Shown here piece by piece: positions 16,023-25,040 of a stretch of 64,000 bases of DNA. This stretch comes from Taibaiella sp965229095. Lineage in GTDB: Bacteria; Bacteroidota; Bacteroidia; Chitinophagales; Chitinophagaceae. The notes beneath the pieces are model-generated. The model had not been told where the DNA came from. It saw nothing but the letters and a program-made list of their open reading frames with translations, and did no database searches. A program made the translations under genes and the position numbers. Positions within the stretch are counted from its first letter, which is position 1. The number at the start of each line of letters is the position of its first letter. Location: positions 4,216,001-4,280,000 of the forward strand of contig OZ245855.1 in NCBI GenBank assembly GCA_965229095.1, in the 5' to 3' direction.

Positions 16023-17048
16023 TTATGCCAGCACGCTGCTGCCGGGTGGCAGGCCGGCAATATACTGGTTCATGCTGTTCATGCCTTTGGTCACCATACC
16101 TTTCATCTCGGCCGGGTCAAAAGTAAGCCCTCCCGGCCCGCCGCCCAGGTAGCCGTCGGGCCGTATAATGTGCAGGTTCACGCTGCGTTTGCCGCTGAAA
16201 GGATTGCCCGGTACATTTAGCAACTGTTCGATCTGGTTGTCGGGTATGCCATATTGTTTCAGGTTTACCCTTACCGCATCCATATAGTTGAGGGCCCGGT
16301 TGTACAGTTGCGGGATGATCAGGTCGTTCTCGCTTACATCGGCGGTAAAGATGTCGATGGTGCGCATAAGGATATCCGGGACGCTGGTATATCTTTTGTC
16401 TACGGGTATATTGCCTTCGGCCGAAAGGAGGATCACGAATATTTCGTCGGCGCCTTGTTCGATAGCCAACTGCACACCGGCATACTCGCGTACGCCGCCG
16501 TCCACATATTGCCTTACCGGTTGCGCGCCTGGAATTACTTCAATGGGCGTCATAAATACCGGCTGGCAGGCAGAGGCCATCACCGCCCGTCTGAAATGAT
16601 CTGCTTTGTTTACCGCGACCACATGATGTTCCGTGGGCATGGAAATAGGCTTCGAGGAAAAGTAAACGGCTTCTTCCGTTTGCAGGCAGGTTGTGGCCAG
16701 GATTACATTGTAGGGTCTTGCTACCAGGTCCTGGAAAAAAGCATCGGTATAGTATTGTTGCATCAGCTTAGCCAATGGTTCTACACCAAAGATGCTGTCG
16801 GCCGTAAGAATGCGGTTGCCTACATTGTAGGTAGTAATCACATCATCGGTTTTTACCGTAGTGTACAACTGCTCCAGCAGCTTTATGTCCTTGGGACTGG
16901 CCAGGGGAGCGATAAGCGCGCCCGTGCTGGTGCCGATGAGGATATCGAATTTCATTTGCGGGCTGTGCTGGAAGATGGCTTTCAGCGCGCCTACGGCAAA
17001 AGCCCCTTTGGAGCCGCCGCCACTGATGACTAATGCAGTTGTGGACAT
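16023..17048 (-). CDS. Patatin-like phospholipase
   Basis: This 341-residue serine lipase is of the patatin type. The oxyanion loop is SGGGSKGAF (residues 9-17), the nucleophile is S41 in GTSTG, and the partner aspartate is D183 in YVDGGVREY. All catalytic elements are intact. There is no signal peptide, so it probably acts on membrane lipids from the inside. It follows the beta-barrel gene by 12 bases and is likely co-transcribed with it. Confidence 0.87.
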   Translation of the reverse strand: MSTTALVISGGGSKGAFAVGALKAIFQHSPQMKFDILIGTSTGALIAPLASPKDIKLLEQLYTTVKTDDVITTYNVGNRILTADSIFGVEPLAKLMQQYYTDAFFQDLVARPYNVILATTCLQTEEAVYFSSKPISMPTEHHVVAVNKADHFRRAVMASACQPVFMTPIEVIPGAQPVRQYVDGGVREYAGVQLAIEQGADEIFVILLSAEGNIPVDKRYTSVPDILMRTIDIFTADVSENDLIIPQLYNRALNYMDAVRVNLKQYGIPDNQIEQLLNVPGNPFSGKRSVNLHIIRPDGYLGGGPGGLTFDPAEMKGMVTKGMNSMNQYIAGLPPGSSVLA

Positions 17049-17060
17049 AGGTACCGGGGT

Positions 17061-17609
17061 TTAAGGGTTAAAAGGATCGGATGATTTTTTCTTGGGACGC
17101 AGCAAGTTAAAGCCCAGGCTGGATTGCAGCCACCATTGGCCGTTGCCGTAATCACGGTAGCCGGTAAAGGCCAGGTTGAACAATTGGAATATCTCGGCCT
17201 GTATGCCGCCGCCTGCCAGCTTTTGCCCGAAAGAGCCCCAGTAGTGGCCAGCAGCCAGTTGTACGTTAAGTACGGTGCCGAATACGCCGGCCCGTATATC
17301 GAAGAGCCGCAGCGCCACTGTAGGACCTCCTTGTATGCCCCAGCGTCCTTGCGTATAATGGCCACCAAGCTGTGCGCCTATACGCAACCTTGCCGGTATT
17401 ACGGTGTATTGCGGGTTGAAAGTAAAGCCTACCTGGTAATAATCCGGAGTATTGCCGAAATCGGAAACCACGCCCTGCTGCAAATTGAGGTAGCCCACGA
17501 AGCCTTTGGGGAATTCCGGTGTGCTGCTTTGTGCCCGTAACGGCATAGCCGAAAGCAACAGGCCGGCGAGGGAAAAGAGCAGGGATAGACGCAGTAGTAA
17601 AGGAATCAT
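17061..17609 (-). CDS. Predicted outer-membrane beta-barrel protein
   Basis: This 182-residue exported protein has a signal peptide (LLLRLSLLFSLAGLLLSAMP, cut near AQS). Alternating aromatic and polar strands follow (YYQVGFTF, RLRIGAQLG, WWLQSSLGF), as in small porin-like barrels. I know no close family. The C-terminus (KKKSSDPFNP) is not a barrel strand. It precedes the patatin gene by 12 bases, which may link envelope lipid and protein functions. Confidence 0.65.
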   Translation of the reverse strand: MIPLLLRLSLLFSLAGLLLSAMPLRAQSSTPEFPKGFVGYLNLQQGVVSDFGNTPDYYQVGFTFNPQYTVIPARLRIGAQLGGHYTQGRWGIQGGPTVALRLFDIRAGVFGTVLNVQLAAGHYWGSFGQKLAGGGIQAEIFQLFNLAFTGYRDYGNGQWWLQSSLGFNLLRPKKKSSDPFNP

Positions 17610-17684
17610 AGTATCTGGTTTTAGGGAATCTAAAGATACTATAACTCTTATCAGGATAAAAGCCGATGTTCCTAAAATACGCCT

Positions 17685-18116
17685 TTATACGGAGGCTATC
17701 TCCTTGCCCTCCTGGTCGCGGTAGGGAGCGCTGCCGTATTTAACAAACATATATAAGTACAGTACCCTGGAAAGCCGCATGAGCAAGGGTTGCAGGATCA
17801 GCAACATCGATACGGTAATGCCCAGGTACCACCAGATGCTGTTGTTTTTCCAGGAAAAACCGACCAGTAAGGCAAACCATACGGCGTTAAAAATAGCTAC
17901 GGCTACAGACAGGGCATAGCTTACATAGCCGGTGCCATAATAAAACCCGACTTCGATTTCCATTTTCTGGCCGCATACGGGGCAGCGTTCCGGCATATTC
18001 ATCATGTCTTTTAAAGGGAAAATGCTTTTGTTGACATACATATTGCCTTTGCGGCAATTGGGGCATTTCATACCCAGGATACCGGAAACAACAGACCTAT
18101 CAGGTTTATTAGCCAT
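17685..18116 (-). CDS. DUF983 family membrane protein
   Basis: This 143-residue protein starts with a zinc-ribbon-like part with CPNC (near residue 18) and CPVCG (near 45). Two membrane helices follow (about 70-90 and 95-115). This is the DUF983 layout. In alphaproteobacteria some members lie near cytochrome oxidase genes. Here an oxidase cluster lies 18 kb away, so no direct link is shown. It is divergent from the methionine sulfoxide reductase gene. Confidence 0.83.
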   Translation of the reverse strand: MANKPDRSVVSGILGMKCPNCRKGNMYVNKSIFPLKDMMNMPERCPVCGQKMEIEVGFYYGTGYVSYALSVAVAIFNAVWFALLVGFSWKNNSIWWYLGITVSMLLILQPLLMRLSRVLYLYMFVKYGSAPYRDQEGKEIASV

Positions 18117-18136
18117 GTTATTGGAAAATTTGATAA

Positions 18137-18144
18137 CAAAGGTA
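18137..18144 (-). promoter_or_regulatory. Putative -7 promoter element for the DUF983 gene
   Basis: TACCTTTG on the minus strand fits TAnnTTTG, about 20 bases before the start codon. A -33 match is not clear. Confidence 0.35.
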
Positions 18145-18208
18145 GCGTTAATCTCCTTTTTTGTGGGAATTTTGCAGGCGATCTCCGAAAGGATGGTCTT
18201 TAAATATT

Positions 18209-18682
18209 ATGGCAGAAGAACTGATCACAGTTACCGGCAGCAAAGAAGAGCAGTATGCAACGTTGCTGCCCCAGCTAACAGCATTGCTGGCACATGAATC
18301 CGACCTGGTGGCCAACCTGGCCAATACCACGGCGGCATTAAAAGCGCAATTCGGCTGGCTTTGGGTCGGGTTTTACTTGGTTAAAGAAGACGAGCTGGTA
18401 CTGGGCCCGTTCCAGGGGCCTATCGCCTGCACCCGTATCCGGAAAGGCCGGGGCGTATGCGGCACCAGTTGGGCTGAAGGGGTAACGATTATCGTTCCCG
18501 ATGTAGAACAGTTTCCGGGCCATATCGCCTGCAGCAGCCTTTCCCGCTCCGAGATCGTAGTGCCCGTCTTAAAGAACAACGAGGTAGTGGCCGTGCTGGA
18601 TGTAGACAGCGAAGCCCTGGCCCAATTTGACGAAACGGATAAAGCCTGGCTGGAGCAGATCGTAGCCCTGCTGGCTTTTTAA
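18209..18682 (+). CDS. Free methionine-R-sulfoxide reductase (GAF domain)
   Basis: The start at ATG 18209 gives a 157-residue single GAF domain. Its three cysteines, C74 (IACTR), C84 (GVCGTSW) and C108 (HIACSS), have exactly the 10- and 24-residue spacing of C84, C94 and C118 in E. coli fRMsr. This supports thiol-based reduction of free Met-R-sulfoxide. The protein is cytosolic and protects against oxidative damage. An upstream open extension to 18161 is unlikely, as it crosses the divergent promoter. Confidence 0.9.
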   Translation: MAEELITVTGSKEEQYATLLPQLTALLAHESDLVANLANTTAALKAQFGWLWVGFYLVKEDELVLGPFQGPIACTRIRKGRGVCGTSWAEGVTIIVPDVEQFPGHIACSSLSRSEIVVPVLKNNEVVAVLDVDSEALAQFDETDKAWLEQIVALLAF

Positions 18683-18697
18683 GCAAAGTGCATTTTC

Positions 18698-18732
18698 CCC
18701 TTTCAGGAAACAATGATCCTGTAAGGAAAGGG
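18698..18732 (+). terminator. Hairpin after the methionine sulfoxide reductase gene
   Basis: CCCTTTC (18698-18704) pairs with GAAAGGG (18726-18732), with an inner CAGGA/TCCTG pairing that can extend or compete. No long T-run follows, so termination is uncertain. Confidence 0.35.
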
Positions 18733-18761
18733 TTGAATTCTGTATAACTTTTGTAGGTTTG
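18733..18761 (+). promoter_or_regulatory. Promoter for the DUF4105 gene
   Basis: TTG at 18733-18735 and TAGGTTTG at 18754-18761 are separated by 18 bases, a good fit to the Bacteroidota -33/-7 promoter. The predicted transcript would start about 20 bases before the ATG at 18789. Confidence 0.5.
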
Positions 18762-18788
18762 CGTGTTTTTTCACCCAAGCATTTGTTC

Positions 18789-19994
18789 ATGCGCTATTTA
18801 TATTGTTGCCTGCTCCTGTTATTTCCTTTTTTGTCTTTAGCACAAAGCGATACCGTAACAACACCCAGGGCAGAGCCGGACCCTATACGGATCAGCATCC
18901 TGACTTGCGGGGTGGGCGATGAGCTGTACTCTTCTTTTGGCCATACCGGTGTGCGGATAATCGATAGCCTGAAGCATACGGACGAGGTATATAATTACGG
19001 TACTTTCAATTTTAGCGACCCCGATTTTTATACCAAATTTACCCTGGGCAAGCTTCCTTATTACCTGGATAAAAGCAGCTATGCTGATTTTATGTACACC
19101 TATGTAGAGGAAAAAAGGAATGTGCAGGAACAAGTGCTTGACTTTACCGCTACGCAGAAAAAAGCGACGATCGCTTACCTGGAAAATAACCTGAAGCCCG
19201 AAAACCGAGCATACAAATACGATTTCCTTTTTGACAACTGTGCTACCCGCGTCCGGGACATTTTCCCGGCTGTGCTGGGTACCGAATTCTATTTCGGCGA
19301 TGTGCTGGACAGCAAAAAGATCAGCTACCGGAATATCCTTAACCAATACCTGGCCAATAAGCATTGGGAACGCTTCGGTATTAACCTGCTGCTGGGCAGT
19401 AAGGTAGACAGTATCATGACCGATGAGGGCTCTATGTTCCTGCCGGATTGCATCCACAAAGGACTGGTGCATGCTAAATACCAGGGTAAGCATGTGGTGC
19501 TGCAGGACAGGACGATACTGGATCATAAGCATGTGTATCCGACTACCTTTAATGGTCCGCTCTGGTGTATGATCGGCCTGCTGATCCTTACGGCCTTATC
19601 CTTCCTGGTCAGGTCGTTCCGTTACCTCAAAGCGTTCCTTCGTTTTACAATCCTCTTCCTGACCGGCTTGCTGGGCGTTTTCATGCTCTTTATGTGGCTG
19701 GTTACAGATCATCAATCCTGCGCCGATAACTTCAATATCCTATGGGCGGTTCCTTTTAACCTGGTGGTGGCTTTCCTGGCGCACAAAAAACGTTTCTGGC
19801 TTCGTATCTATGCCCTTGCCGGCATCAGCCTGGTGATCGTGGCCCTTATCGTGCACCTGATCGGTTTTCAGCAAATGCCGCTGATCGAGCTGGCGCCTTT
19901 GCTGCTTTGCCTGATGTATATTTACATCGATATGTACAAACAAAATATTGACAGTCCTGTTAGTACAGCATCACCGGCAACAAGCGCTAACTAA
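18789..19994 (+). CDS. DUF4105 domain membrane protein
   Basis: From ATG 18789 the protein has 401 residues. A signal peptide (CCLLLLFPFLSLAQ) is followed by a DUF4105-like domain (LTCGVGDELYSSFGHTGVRI, YNYGTFNF). FLFDNCATRVRD carries the conserved Asn-Cys expected of an NlpC/P60-like or papain-like fold. Four or more membrane helices (about 265-390) close the protein. It is a predicted periplasmic peptidase or amidase anchored in the inner membrane; its function is unproven. Five bases separate it from the next hydrolase gene. Confidence 0.83.
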   Translation: MRYLYCCLLLLFPFLSLAQSDTVTTPRAEPDPIRISILTCGVGDELYSSFGHTGVRIIDSLKHTDEVYNYGTFNFSDPDFYTKFTLGKLPYYLDKSSYADFMYTYVEEKRNVQEQVLDFTATQKKATIAYLENNLKPENRAYKYDFLFDNCATRVRDIFPAVLGTEFYFGDVLDSKKISYRNILNQYLANKHWERFGINLLLGSKVDSIMTDEGSMFLPDCIHKGLVHAKYQGKHVVLQDRTILDHKHVYPTTFNGPLWCMIGLLILTALSFLVRSFRYLKAFLRFTILFLTGLLGVFMLFMWLVTDHQSCADNFNILWAVPFNLVVAFLAHKKRFWLRIYALAGISLVIVALIVHLIGFQQMPLIELAPLLLCLMYIYIDMYKQNIDSPVSTASPATSAN

Positions 19995-19999
19995 AGACA

Positions 20000-20776
20000 A
20001 TGATTCATTACACAAGCATAGGTGAAGGACAGCCTCTGGTCCTGGTACATGGATTTCCCAATGACAGCAGCGCCTGGGAACAGGTAGCACCGGTATTGGC
20101 ACAACACTACAAGGTTTTCCTGCCCGACCTGCCCGGCGCAGGCCAAAGCGAGCTCCCCGCTACGGCACTGAGCCTGGAATATATGGCTACGGCGCTAAAG
20201 GAAATGCTGGACCAGGAGCATATCACCCAGGCAGTATGGATAGGGCATTCGATGGGAGGCTATACCGCCCTGCAGCTAGCGGCGATGTATCCCGGATATG
20301 TGAAAGGTATTACTATGCTGCATTCCCTGGCCTCTGCCGATAGCGAGGAGAAGAAGGAGAACCGCAGAAAGGCGATAGCCCTGATCCGGAAAGGGGAGGC
20401 CGAAAAAGAAATGTTCCTCAAAGGGATGGCCCAGAACCTGTTTGCCGAAGCATACGCAAAGGCACATCCCGAAGTAGTGAAAAGCATTATTGCCAAAGGG
20501 ATGCAGCTGCCGGCCGAGTCCCTTACCGCTTTTTACCAGGCGATCATGGATCGCAGCGATAAAAAAGAACTCCTGGACCGGGCCGCTTTTCCCCTGCAAT
20601 GGATCATCGGCGATGAGGATACCGCCACACCTATGAAAGATGCCCTGGAGCAATGCTACCTGGCGCGGGTCAATACGGTAAGCATATATCGTTCCTGCGG
20701 TCATATGAGCTTCCTGGAAAGGCCCGATACGCTTAATGCCGACCTGCTGGCCTTCCTGGCCTACTGCTATGCCTGA
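20000..20776 (+). CDS. Alpha/beta hydrolase
   Basis: This 258-residue hydrolase has the oxyanion motif HGFPNDSSAW, the nucleophile S84 in GHSMGG, an acidic residue in IIGDEDTATP (D205 or D207) and H235 in CGHMSFLERP. It belongs to the broad epoxide hydrolase/haloperoxidase/esterase superfamily; no substrate can be named. It starts five bases after the DUF4105 stop, so the two are probably one transcript. Confidence 0.83.
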   Translation: MIHYTSIGEGQPLVLVHGFPNDSSAWEQVAPVLAQHYKVFLPDLPGAGQSELPATALSLEYMATALKEMLDQEHITQAVWIGHSMGGYTALQLAAMYPGYVKGITMLHSLASADSEEKKENRRKAIALIRKGEAEKEMFLKGMAQNLFAEAYAKAHPEVVKSIIAKGMQLPAESLTAFYQAIMDRSDKKELLDRAAFPLQWIIGDEDTATPMKDALEQCYLARVNTVSIYRSCGHMSFLERPDTLNADLLAFLAYCYA

Positions 20777-20866
20777 TCCGGTTTTGCATGCTTATGGCGC
20801 CCACTTACCACAGCCATTTTCCCGGATGGGATAGCCATCTTACTTTAAATAGTCACGAATGAGGAA

Positions 20867-20909
20867 CTGCAATACGTTCAGGTCGCTACGCGTCCCGACC
20901 GTATTGCAG
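20867..20909. repeat. Strong inverted repeat in the gap before the sensor kinase
   Basis: CTGCAATACG (20867-20876) is the exact complement of 20900-20909, and GTCG/CGAC pairs inside. No T-run follows. It may stop the hydrolase transcript or be a REP-like element. The rest of the 291-base gap (20777-21067) shows no gene. Confidence 0.45.
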
Positions 20910-21067
20910 CATACTTTGCTGTTCCGGCCGTTTTCCCGGTATCCCGTAAGTCCTGGCAGGCTTTATTGTCGTAGGGATAGTTGGTTTCTTATTATTCTTT
21001 AACCAAATGTAAATAAGGGGCCTATATTTTGCTAAGCTCTTCGTTTCCCGTTACATTTGTTAAGGAA

Positions 21068-22345
21068 ATGAAGAATGCAACTATACGACTGATCTTTACC
21101 CTTGCATTATTATCGGCTGTAGGCATTATTGCCACACAGGTATATTGGGTAAAGCGCGCTTATGACCTGGAAGAAAAAGAGTTCAGTCTTAATGTGAACA
21201 CCAGCCTGCGTAATGTAGCGTTGAAGATATGGGAATTGAAGAAGATCCAGCCCCTGGTCTATAACGTGGTAGACCAGGTAGAGCCGGATTATTTTATTGT
21301 CCAGATCAACGACCATGTGGATGCGGATGTGCTGGGGCATTTCCTGTCGGTAGAATTTGAGCGCAAAAACCTGATCACCGATTTTGAGTATGGCATGTAC
21401 GATTGCATGAACGATACGTTGCTCAACTACCATTATGTACACATGAGCGGAGGCAACGAAAAGTTTACACCGACTGCTATTATGGATTTTCCTAAATTGA
21501 GTAAGGAAAATTACTATTTTGGGGTTATGTTCCCGCATCGCAAAAACTATGTAGCCTCACAATTGTCTATATGGATACTCTCTTCCCTGGTATTGCTGTG
21601 TGTGCTGGTATTCCTGGGATATGTAGTATTTGTGATCCTGAAGCAAAAAAGGCTGAGCGAAGTACAGAAGGATTTTGTGAACAACATGACGCATGAGTTC
21701 AAAACACCCCTGGCCACGATCCAGCTCTCGGCCGAGGTGCTGAAGAACCCGGATATAGTCCAGAAGCCGCAGCGCCTGCTCAACTATGCTACCATCATCG
21801 ACAACGAAGCCTCCCAATTGGCTTTACAGGTGGAAAGGGTGTTGCAGATGGCCCATGCGGAAAAAGGAGAGATCCAGTTGCGGTCGCAGTCTATCGTGTG
21901 GCAGGAGTTACTGGCCGATGCTGCCAAAAGTTTTGAACATATGCTGTTGCGTAAAAATGCCGCCCTGCACCTCCATATGCCGGAAGCCCCGGTGGAATCT
22001 TCGGGCGATAAGTTGCATCTGAAAAATGCCATCAGCAACCTGATCGATAATGCCCTTAAATACGCCGAAGAAAATCCCGTTATAGATATTCACCTGAAAG
22101 AAAACAATAAACAAATAAGGGTTGACGTTAGCGATAATGGTATTGGTATTGATAAAGTGCATCAAAAGCTGCTGTTTAAACGATTCTACCGGGTTCCTAC
22201 GGGCAATGTTCATGATGTAAAAGGCTTTGGCCTAGGATTGAATTACGTAAGGATCATTGCCAAAGCGCATGGCGGCGAGGTAATTTGTAACAGTAGATTG
22301 GGCAAAGGCAGTACCTTTTCTCTTATTTTACCCAAAAAAAATTAA
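21068..22345 (+). CDS. RprX-like sensor histidine kinase
   Basis: The start at ATG 21068 has a purine-rich site (aaggaa) directly before it and gives 425 residues. Two membrane helices (about 6-26 and 166-190) flank a 140-residue periplasmic sensor. The phosphoacceptor H209 is in MTHEFKTPLATIQL. N, G1 and G2 boxes follow (NLIDNALKYA, DNGIGID, GFGLGL). The layout matches Bacteroides RprX, whose partner gene also follows directly. The signal it senses is unknown. Confidence 0.88.
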   Translation: MKNATIRLIFTLALLSAVGIIATQVYWVKRAYDLEEKEFSLNVNTSLRNVALKIWELKKIQPLVYNVVDQVEPDYFIVQINDHVDADVLGHFLSVEFERKNLITDFEYGMYDCMNDTLLNYHYVHMSGGNEKFTPTAIMDFPKLSKENYYFGVMFPHRKNYVASQLSIWILSSLVLLCVLVFLGYVVFVILKQKRLSEVQKDFVNNMTHEFKTPLATIQLSAEVLKNPDIVQKPQRLLNYATIIDNEASQLALQVERVLQMAHAEKGEIQLRSQSIVWQELLADAAKSFEHMLLRKNAALHLHMPEAPVESSGDKLHLKNAISNLIDNALKYAEENPVIDIHLKENNKQIRVDVSDNGIGIDKVHQKLLFKRFYRVPTGNVHDVKGFGLGLNYVRIIAKAHGGEVICNSRLGKGSTFSLILPKKN

Positions 22346-22364
22346 ACAATAAACAAGCTAGTTT

Positions 22365-23063
22365 ATGCAACCTAAAGCAAAAATCCTTTTAGTAGAAGAT
22401 GACAGTTCCCTTGGGTTTGTAGTGAAAGATAATCTGGAAGAAAACGGGTACGAAGTAATTTTTAGTTCCGATGGAGAGAATGGCTGGCAGCAGTTCATGC
22501 GCCATAACGTGGATATTTGCCTTTTGGATGTGATGCTGCCCAAGAAGGACGGTATGACGCTCGCAGCCCAGATCAGGAAAAAGAACGATAAGATCCCTAT
22601 CCTCTTCCTTACGGCCAAATCGATGGATGAGGACCGTATCTCGGGCTTTAAAGCGGGGGGAGACGACTATATTACCAAGCCTTTCAATATGGAGGAGCTG
22701 TTGCTTCGTATTGAAGTGTTCCTGAAAAGGACCCGCAAAAAATCCAACGAAAGCGCCGAAAAATTTGAACTGGGTAACCTGGTATTCGATTATAACAACC
22801 TTTTGCTGATCGATGGCACCCATAAACAACAGTTGACTCAAAAAGAGGCCGACCTGCTGCAATACCTTTGCCTGCATGCCAACGCAGTGGTGAAAAGGGA
22901 AGATATCCTGATGAATGTTTGGGGTAAAGAAGATTATTTCCTGGGCCGCAGTATGGATGTATTCATGACCAAGATCCGGAAATATCTGAAAGATGCAGAA
23001 GGGGTAGACCTGCAAACTGTTCATGGCGTAGGCTTCAAGCTGATCCTTTCCAGGCAGGAATAA
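22365..23063 (+). CDS. RprY-like OmpR-family response regulator
   Basis: This 232-residue regulator has a receiver domain with acidic residues EDD at 11-13 and phosphoacceptor D55 (LLDVMLP), plus KPF near residue 106. The C-terminal winged helix (about 135-230) ends in a DNA-recognition part (SMDVFMTKIRKYL). It starts 19 bases after the kinase stop. In Bacteroides the related RprY acts in stress and metabolic control; the targets here are unknown, though the OmpA gene next door is a candidate. Confidence 0.9.
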   Translation: MQPKAKILLVEDDSSLGFVVKDNLEENGYEVIFSSDGENGWQQFMRHNVDICLLDVMLPKKDGMTLAAQIRKKNDKIPILFLTAKSMDEDRISGFKAGGDDYITKPFNMEELLLRIEVFLKRTRKKSNESAEKFELGNLVFDYNNLLLIDGTHKQQLTQKEADLLQYLCLHANAVVKREDILMNVWGKEDYFLGRSMDVFMTKIRKYLKDAEGVDLQTVHGVGFKLILSRQE

Positions 23064-23069
23064 TTTTTA

Positions 23070-23077
23070 TACATTTG
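23070..23077 (+). promoter_or_regulatory. Putative -7 promoter element for the OmpA lipoprotein gene
   Basis: TACATTTG fits TAnnTTTG and lies 25 bases before the start codon, so this gene may have its own promoter besides reading from the regulator gene. Confidence 0.4.
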
Positions 23078-23102
23078 CCTGTTTTTAAACAATAATCACC
23101 CT

Positions 23103-23630
23103 ATGAACAGGAAGTTTCTGTTGCTTTTTGTGTTGCCTTTGCTGGCAATACTATACTCCTGCAACACGCAAAAAAAGATGGCCAAGAAAAAGCACACTTA
23201 TATGGAGTCTGCATATGTGGCCCTGAAAGATGCCGTAAATGAAGCCGAAGTAACGATTTTGAATGACACCGTAAAAGTGCTTTTTCCCGAACATTTACTC
23301 TTTCAGAAAAATTCGGCCGAAATCAATGAAGCAACATCTCCTTTGATGCAGCGTTTTGCCAAAGCCCTGAACCAGTATAACAAAACCAGTATCCTGATCA
23401 ACGGGTATACAGATATAACAGGTGGTGAAGAAATCAATGGCAAACTGTCCCAGAACAGGGCCGACTCGGCCAGAAGCCTGTTGAAAACATTTGCTGTAGA
23501 CCAGGGCCGTATGTACACCTGGGGCCTGGGCGCTTCCAATCCCATTGCCGAAAATAATACCGAAAGCGGAAGAAGGAAGAACAGGAGGGTCGAGTTTATT
23601 ATTCTTTACAGTTACGACCCCAAGAAATAA
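23103..23630 (+). CDS. OmpA-family lipoprotein
   Basis: This 175-residue lipoprotein has a lipobox at ILYSC (Cys20), so it is lipid-anchored. A short basic stretch (KKMAKKKH) follows. The OmpA C-terminal domain (about 65-170) has the peptidoglycan-binding pattern: FQKNSAEI, INGYTDITGGEEIN, LSQNRADSAR, GRRKNRRVEF. It probably ties the outer membrane to the wall. It lies 39 bases after the RprY-like gene. Confidence 0.88.
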   Translation: MNRKFLLLFVLPLLAILYSCNTQKKMAKKKHTYMESAYVALKDAVNEAEVTILNDTVKVLFPEHLLFQKNSAEINEATSPLMQRFAKALNQYNKTSILINGYTDITGGEEINGKLSQNRADSARSLLKTFAVDQGRMYTWGLGASNPIAENNTESGRRKNRRVEFIILYSYDPKK

Positions 23631-23720
23631 ATGCAAGGGGCCACCTCCGCTGACGAAGGACATATTCTCCGTTAATTGTCTAAATTCGCAGCATAACAAC
23701 GGTTTCATACAGCGTCCAGG

Positions 23721-24968
23721 ATGGCTAACAACTTTTTATTCAATACCACGCTTGCCTATCGTTCCGTGCGCACCAATAAGTTGCGTACCGGCATAACGGT
23801 AGGCATTATTGCTTTGGGGATCATGGCGCTTATCGGTATCCTCACCGCCATCGAGGGCCTTAAATCCAGTATCTACTCCAGCTTTAGCGGTATGGGGGCC
23901 AATACCTTCCAGATCACCAACGAAATCCTGAAAAAGAAAAAGAGTGGTGGCGGTATCAATATTTCTTCTGTCGATCAAAGAGACATCAGCTACCGCGATG
24001 CTATGGACTTCAAGAAGAGATTTACTTTCCCGGCTACCGTTGGCATCTCTATGAGCGGTACCGGTATTGCCACCGTTAAATATGCTTCCGAAAAGACCAA
24101 CCCGAATATCCATGTGCTGGGCATCGACGATCATTATATGGCGATTTCCTCTACCAGCCTTGAGGCAGGGCGCAATTTCTCTGCCAACGAGATCAACGGG
24201 GGAAGCTATGTATGCGTATTGGGCAACAGTATCGCCAAAAAACTATTTAAAGGGAAAATAAATAATGCTATTAATGCGGTAATCACGGTGGGCTTTGTGA
24301 AGTACCGGGTGATAGGTGTCGCGGGCAGTAAAGGCAGCAGTATGGTGTCCAATGTGGATAACAACGTATTCGTACCCCTGCAAAATGCCCGGGCGGTATA
24401 TGGTGGTGTGCGTTCTTTCGTGATTAGCGTGAAAGTACCCGAGGTAGCCATGATCGATATTGCTGCCGAAGAAGCCGAAGGCCTGTTCCGCATCATCAGG
24501 AAGATACCGCTGAACGCCAATTCGAATTTCGGGATCAATAAGAACGATAACCTGGCCTCGATGGTGATGGAAAATGTGAACTATGTTACCGGTGCAGCCC
24601 TGTTTATCGGTTTTATTACCTTGTTGGGCGCAGCTATCGGCCTTATGAATATTATGCTGGTATCTGTAGCCGAACGTACCCGGGAAATAGGGGTAAGCAA
24701 GGCCCTGGGCGCCCGCAGCAGTTCTATCAAACGCCAGTTCCTTACCGAATCGGTTATGATCAGCCTGGCCGGAGGCTTTATCGGTGTGGTCACCGGTATC
24801 CTGATCGGTAATATCGTATCCCTCCTGCTCCATACCGGCTTTATCGTGCCCTGGGCTTGGATCAGTATCGGTATCGTGCTCTGTACCGCTGTGGGCCTGT
24901 TTTCCGGTCTGTATCCCGCGGCCAAAGCGGCCAAGCTGGACCCGATCGAAGCCTTGCGTTACGAATAG
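23721..24968 (+). CDS. ABC transporter permease of the MacB/FtsX type
   Basis: This 415-residue permease has the MacB plan: a first membrane helix (about 21-43), a long periplasmic domain (44-285), and three C-terminal helices (about 290-315, 340-365, 375-400). The GASR-like coupling region reads REIGVSKALGARSSSIKRQF. Members export peptides, lipoproteins or antibiotics. No ATPase gene is next to it, so it must use a subunit encoded elsewhere. Confidence 0.87.
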   Translation: MANNFLFNTTLAYRSVRTNKLRTGITVGIIALGIMALIGILTAIEGLKSSIYSSFSGMGANTFQITNEILKKKKSGGGINISSVDQRDISYRDAMDFKKRFTFPATVGISMSGTGIATVKYASEKTNPNIHVLGIDDHYMAISSTSLEAGRNFSANEINGGSYVCVLGNSIAKKLFKGKINNAINAVITVGFVKYRVIGVAGSKGSSMVSNVDNNVFVPLQNARAVYGGVRSFVISVKVPEVAMIDIAAEEAEGLFRIIRKIPLNANSNFGINKNDNLASMVMENVNYVTGAALFIGFITLLGAAIGLMNIMLVSVAERTREIGVSKALGARSSSIKRQFLTESVMISLAGGFIGVVTGILIGNIVSLLLHTGFIVPWAWISIGIVLCTAVGLFSGLYPAAKAAKLDPIEALRYE

Positions 24969-25040
24969 CAAGCTATCGCAGGTACCCTCATCCCTTATTC
25001 ATTTAAATAACTGAAATTTGCACTTGCAAAAGATTTTGGC

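Noticed and set aside
15974..16060. N-terminal extension of the SDR into the patatin gene
   Set aside because: The extra residues lack family support and the -7 element would fall inside the gene.
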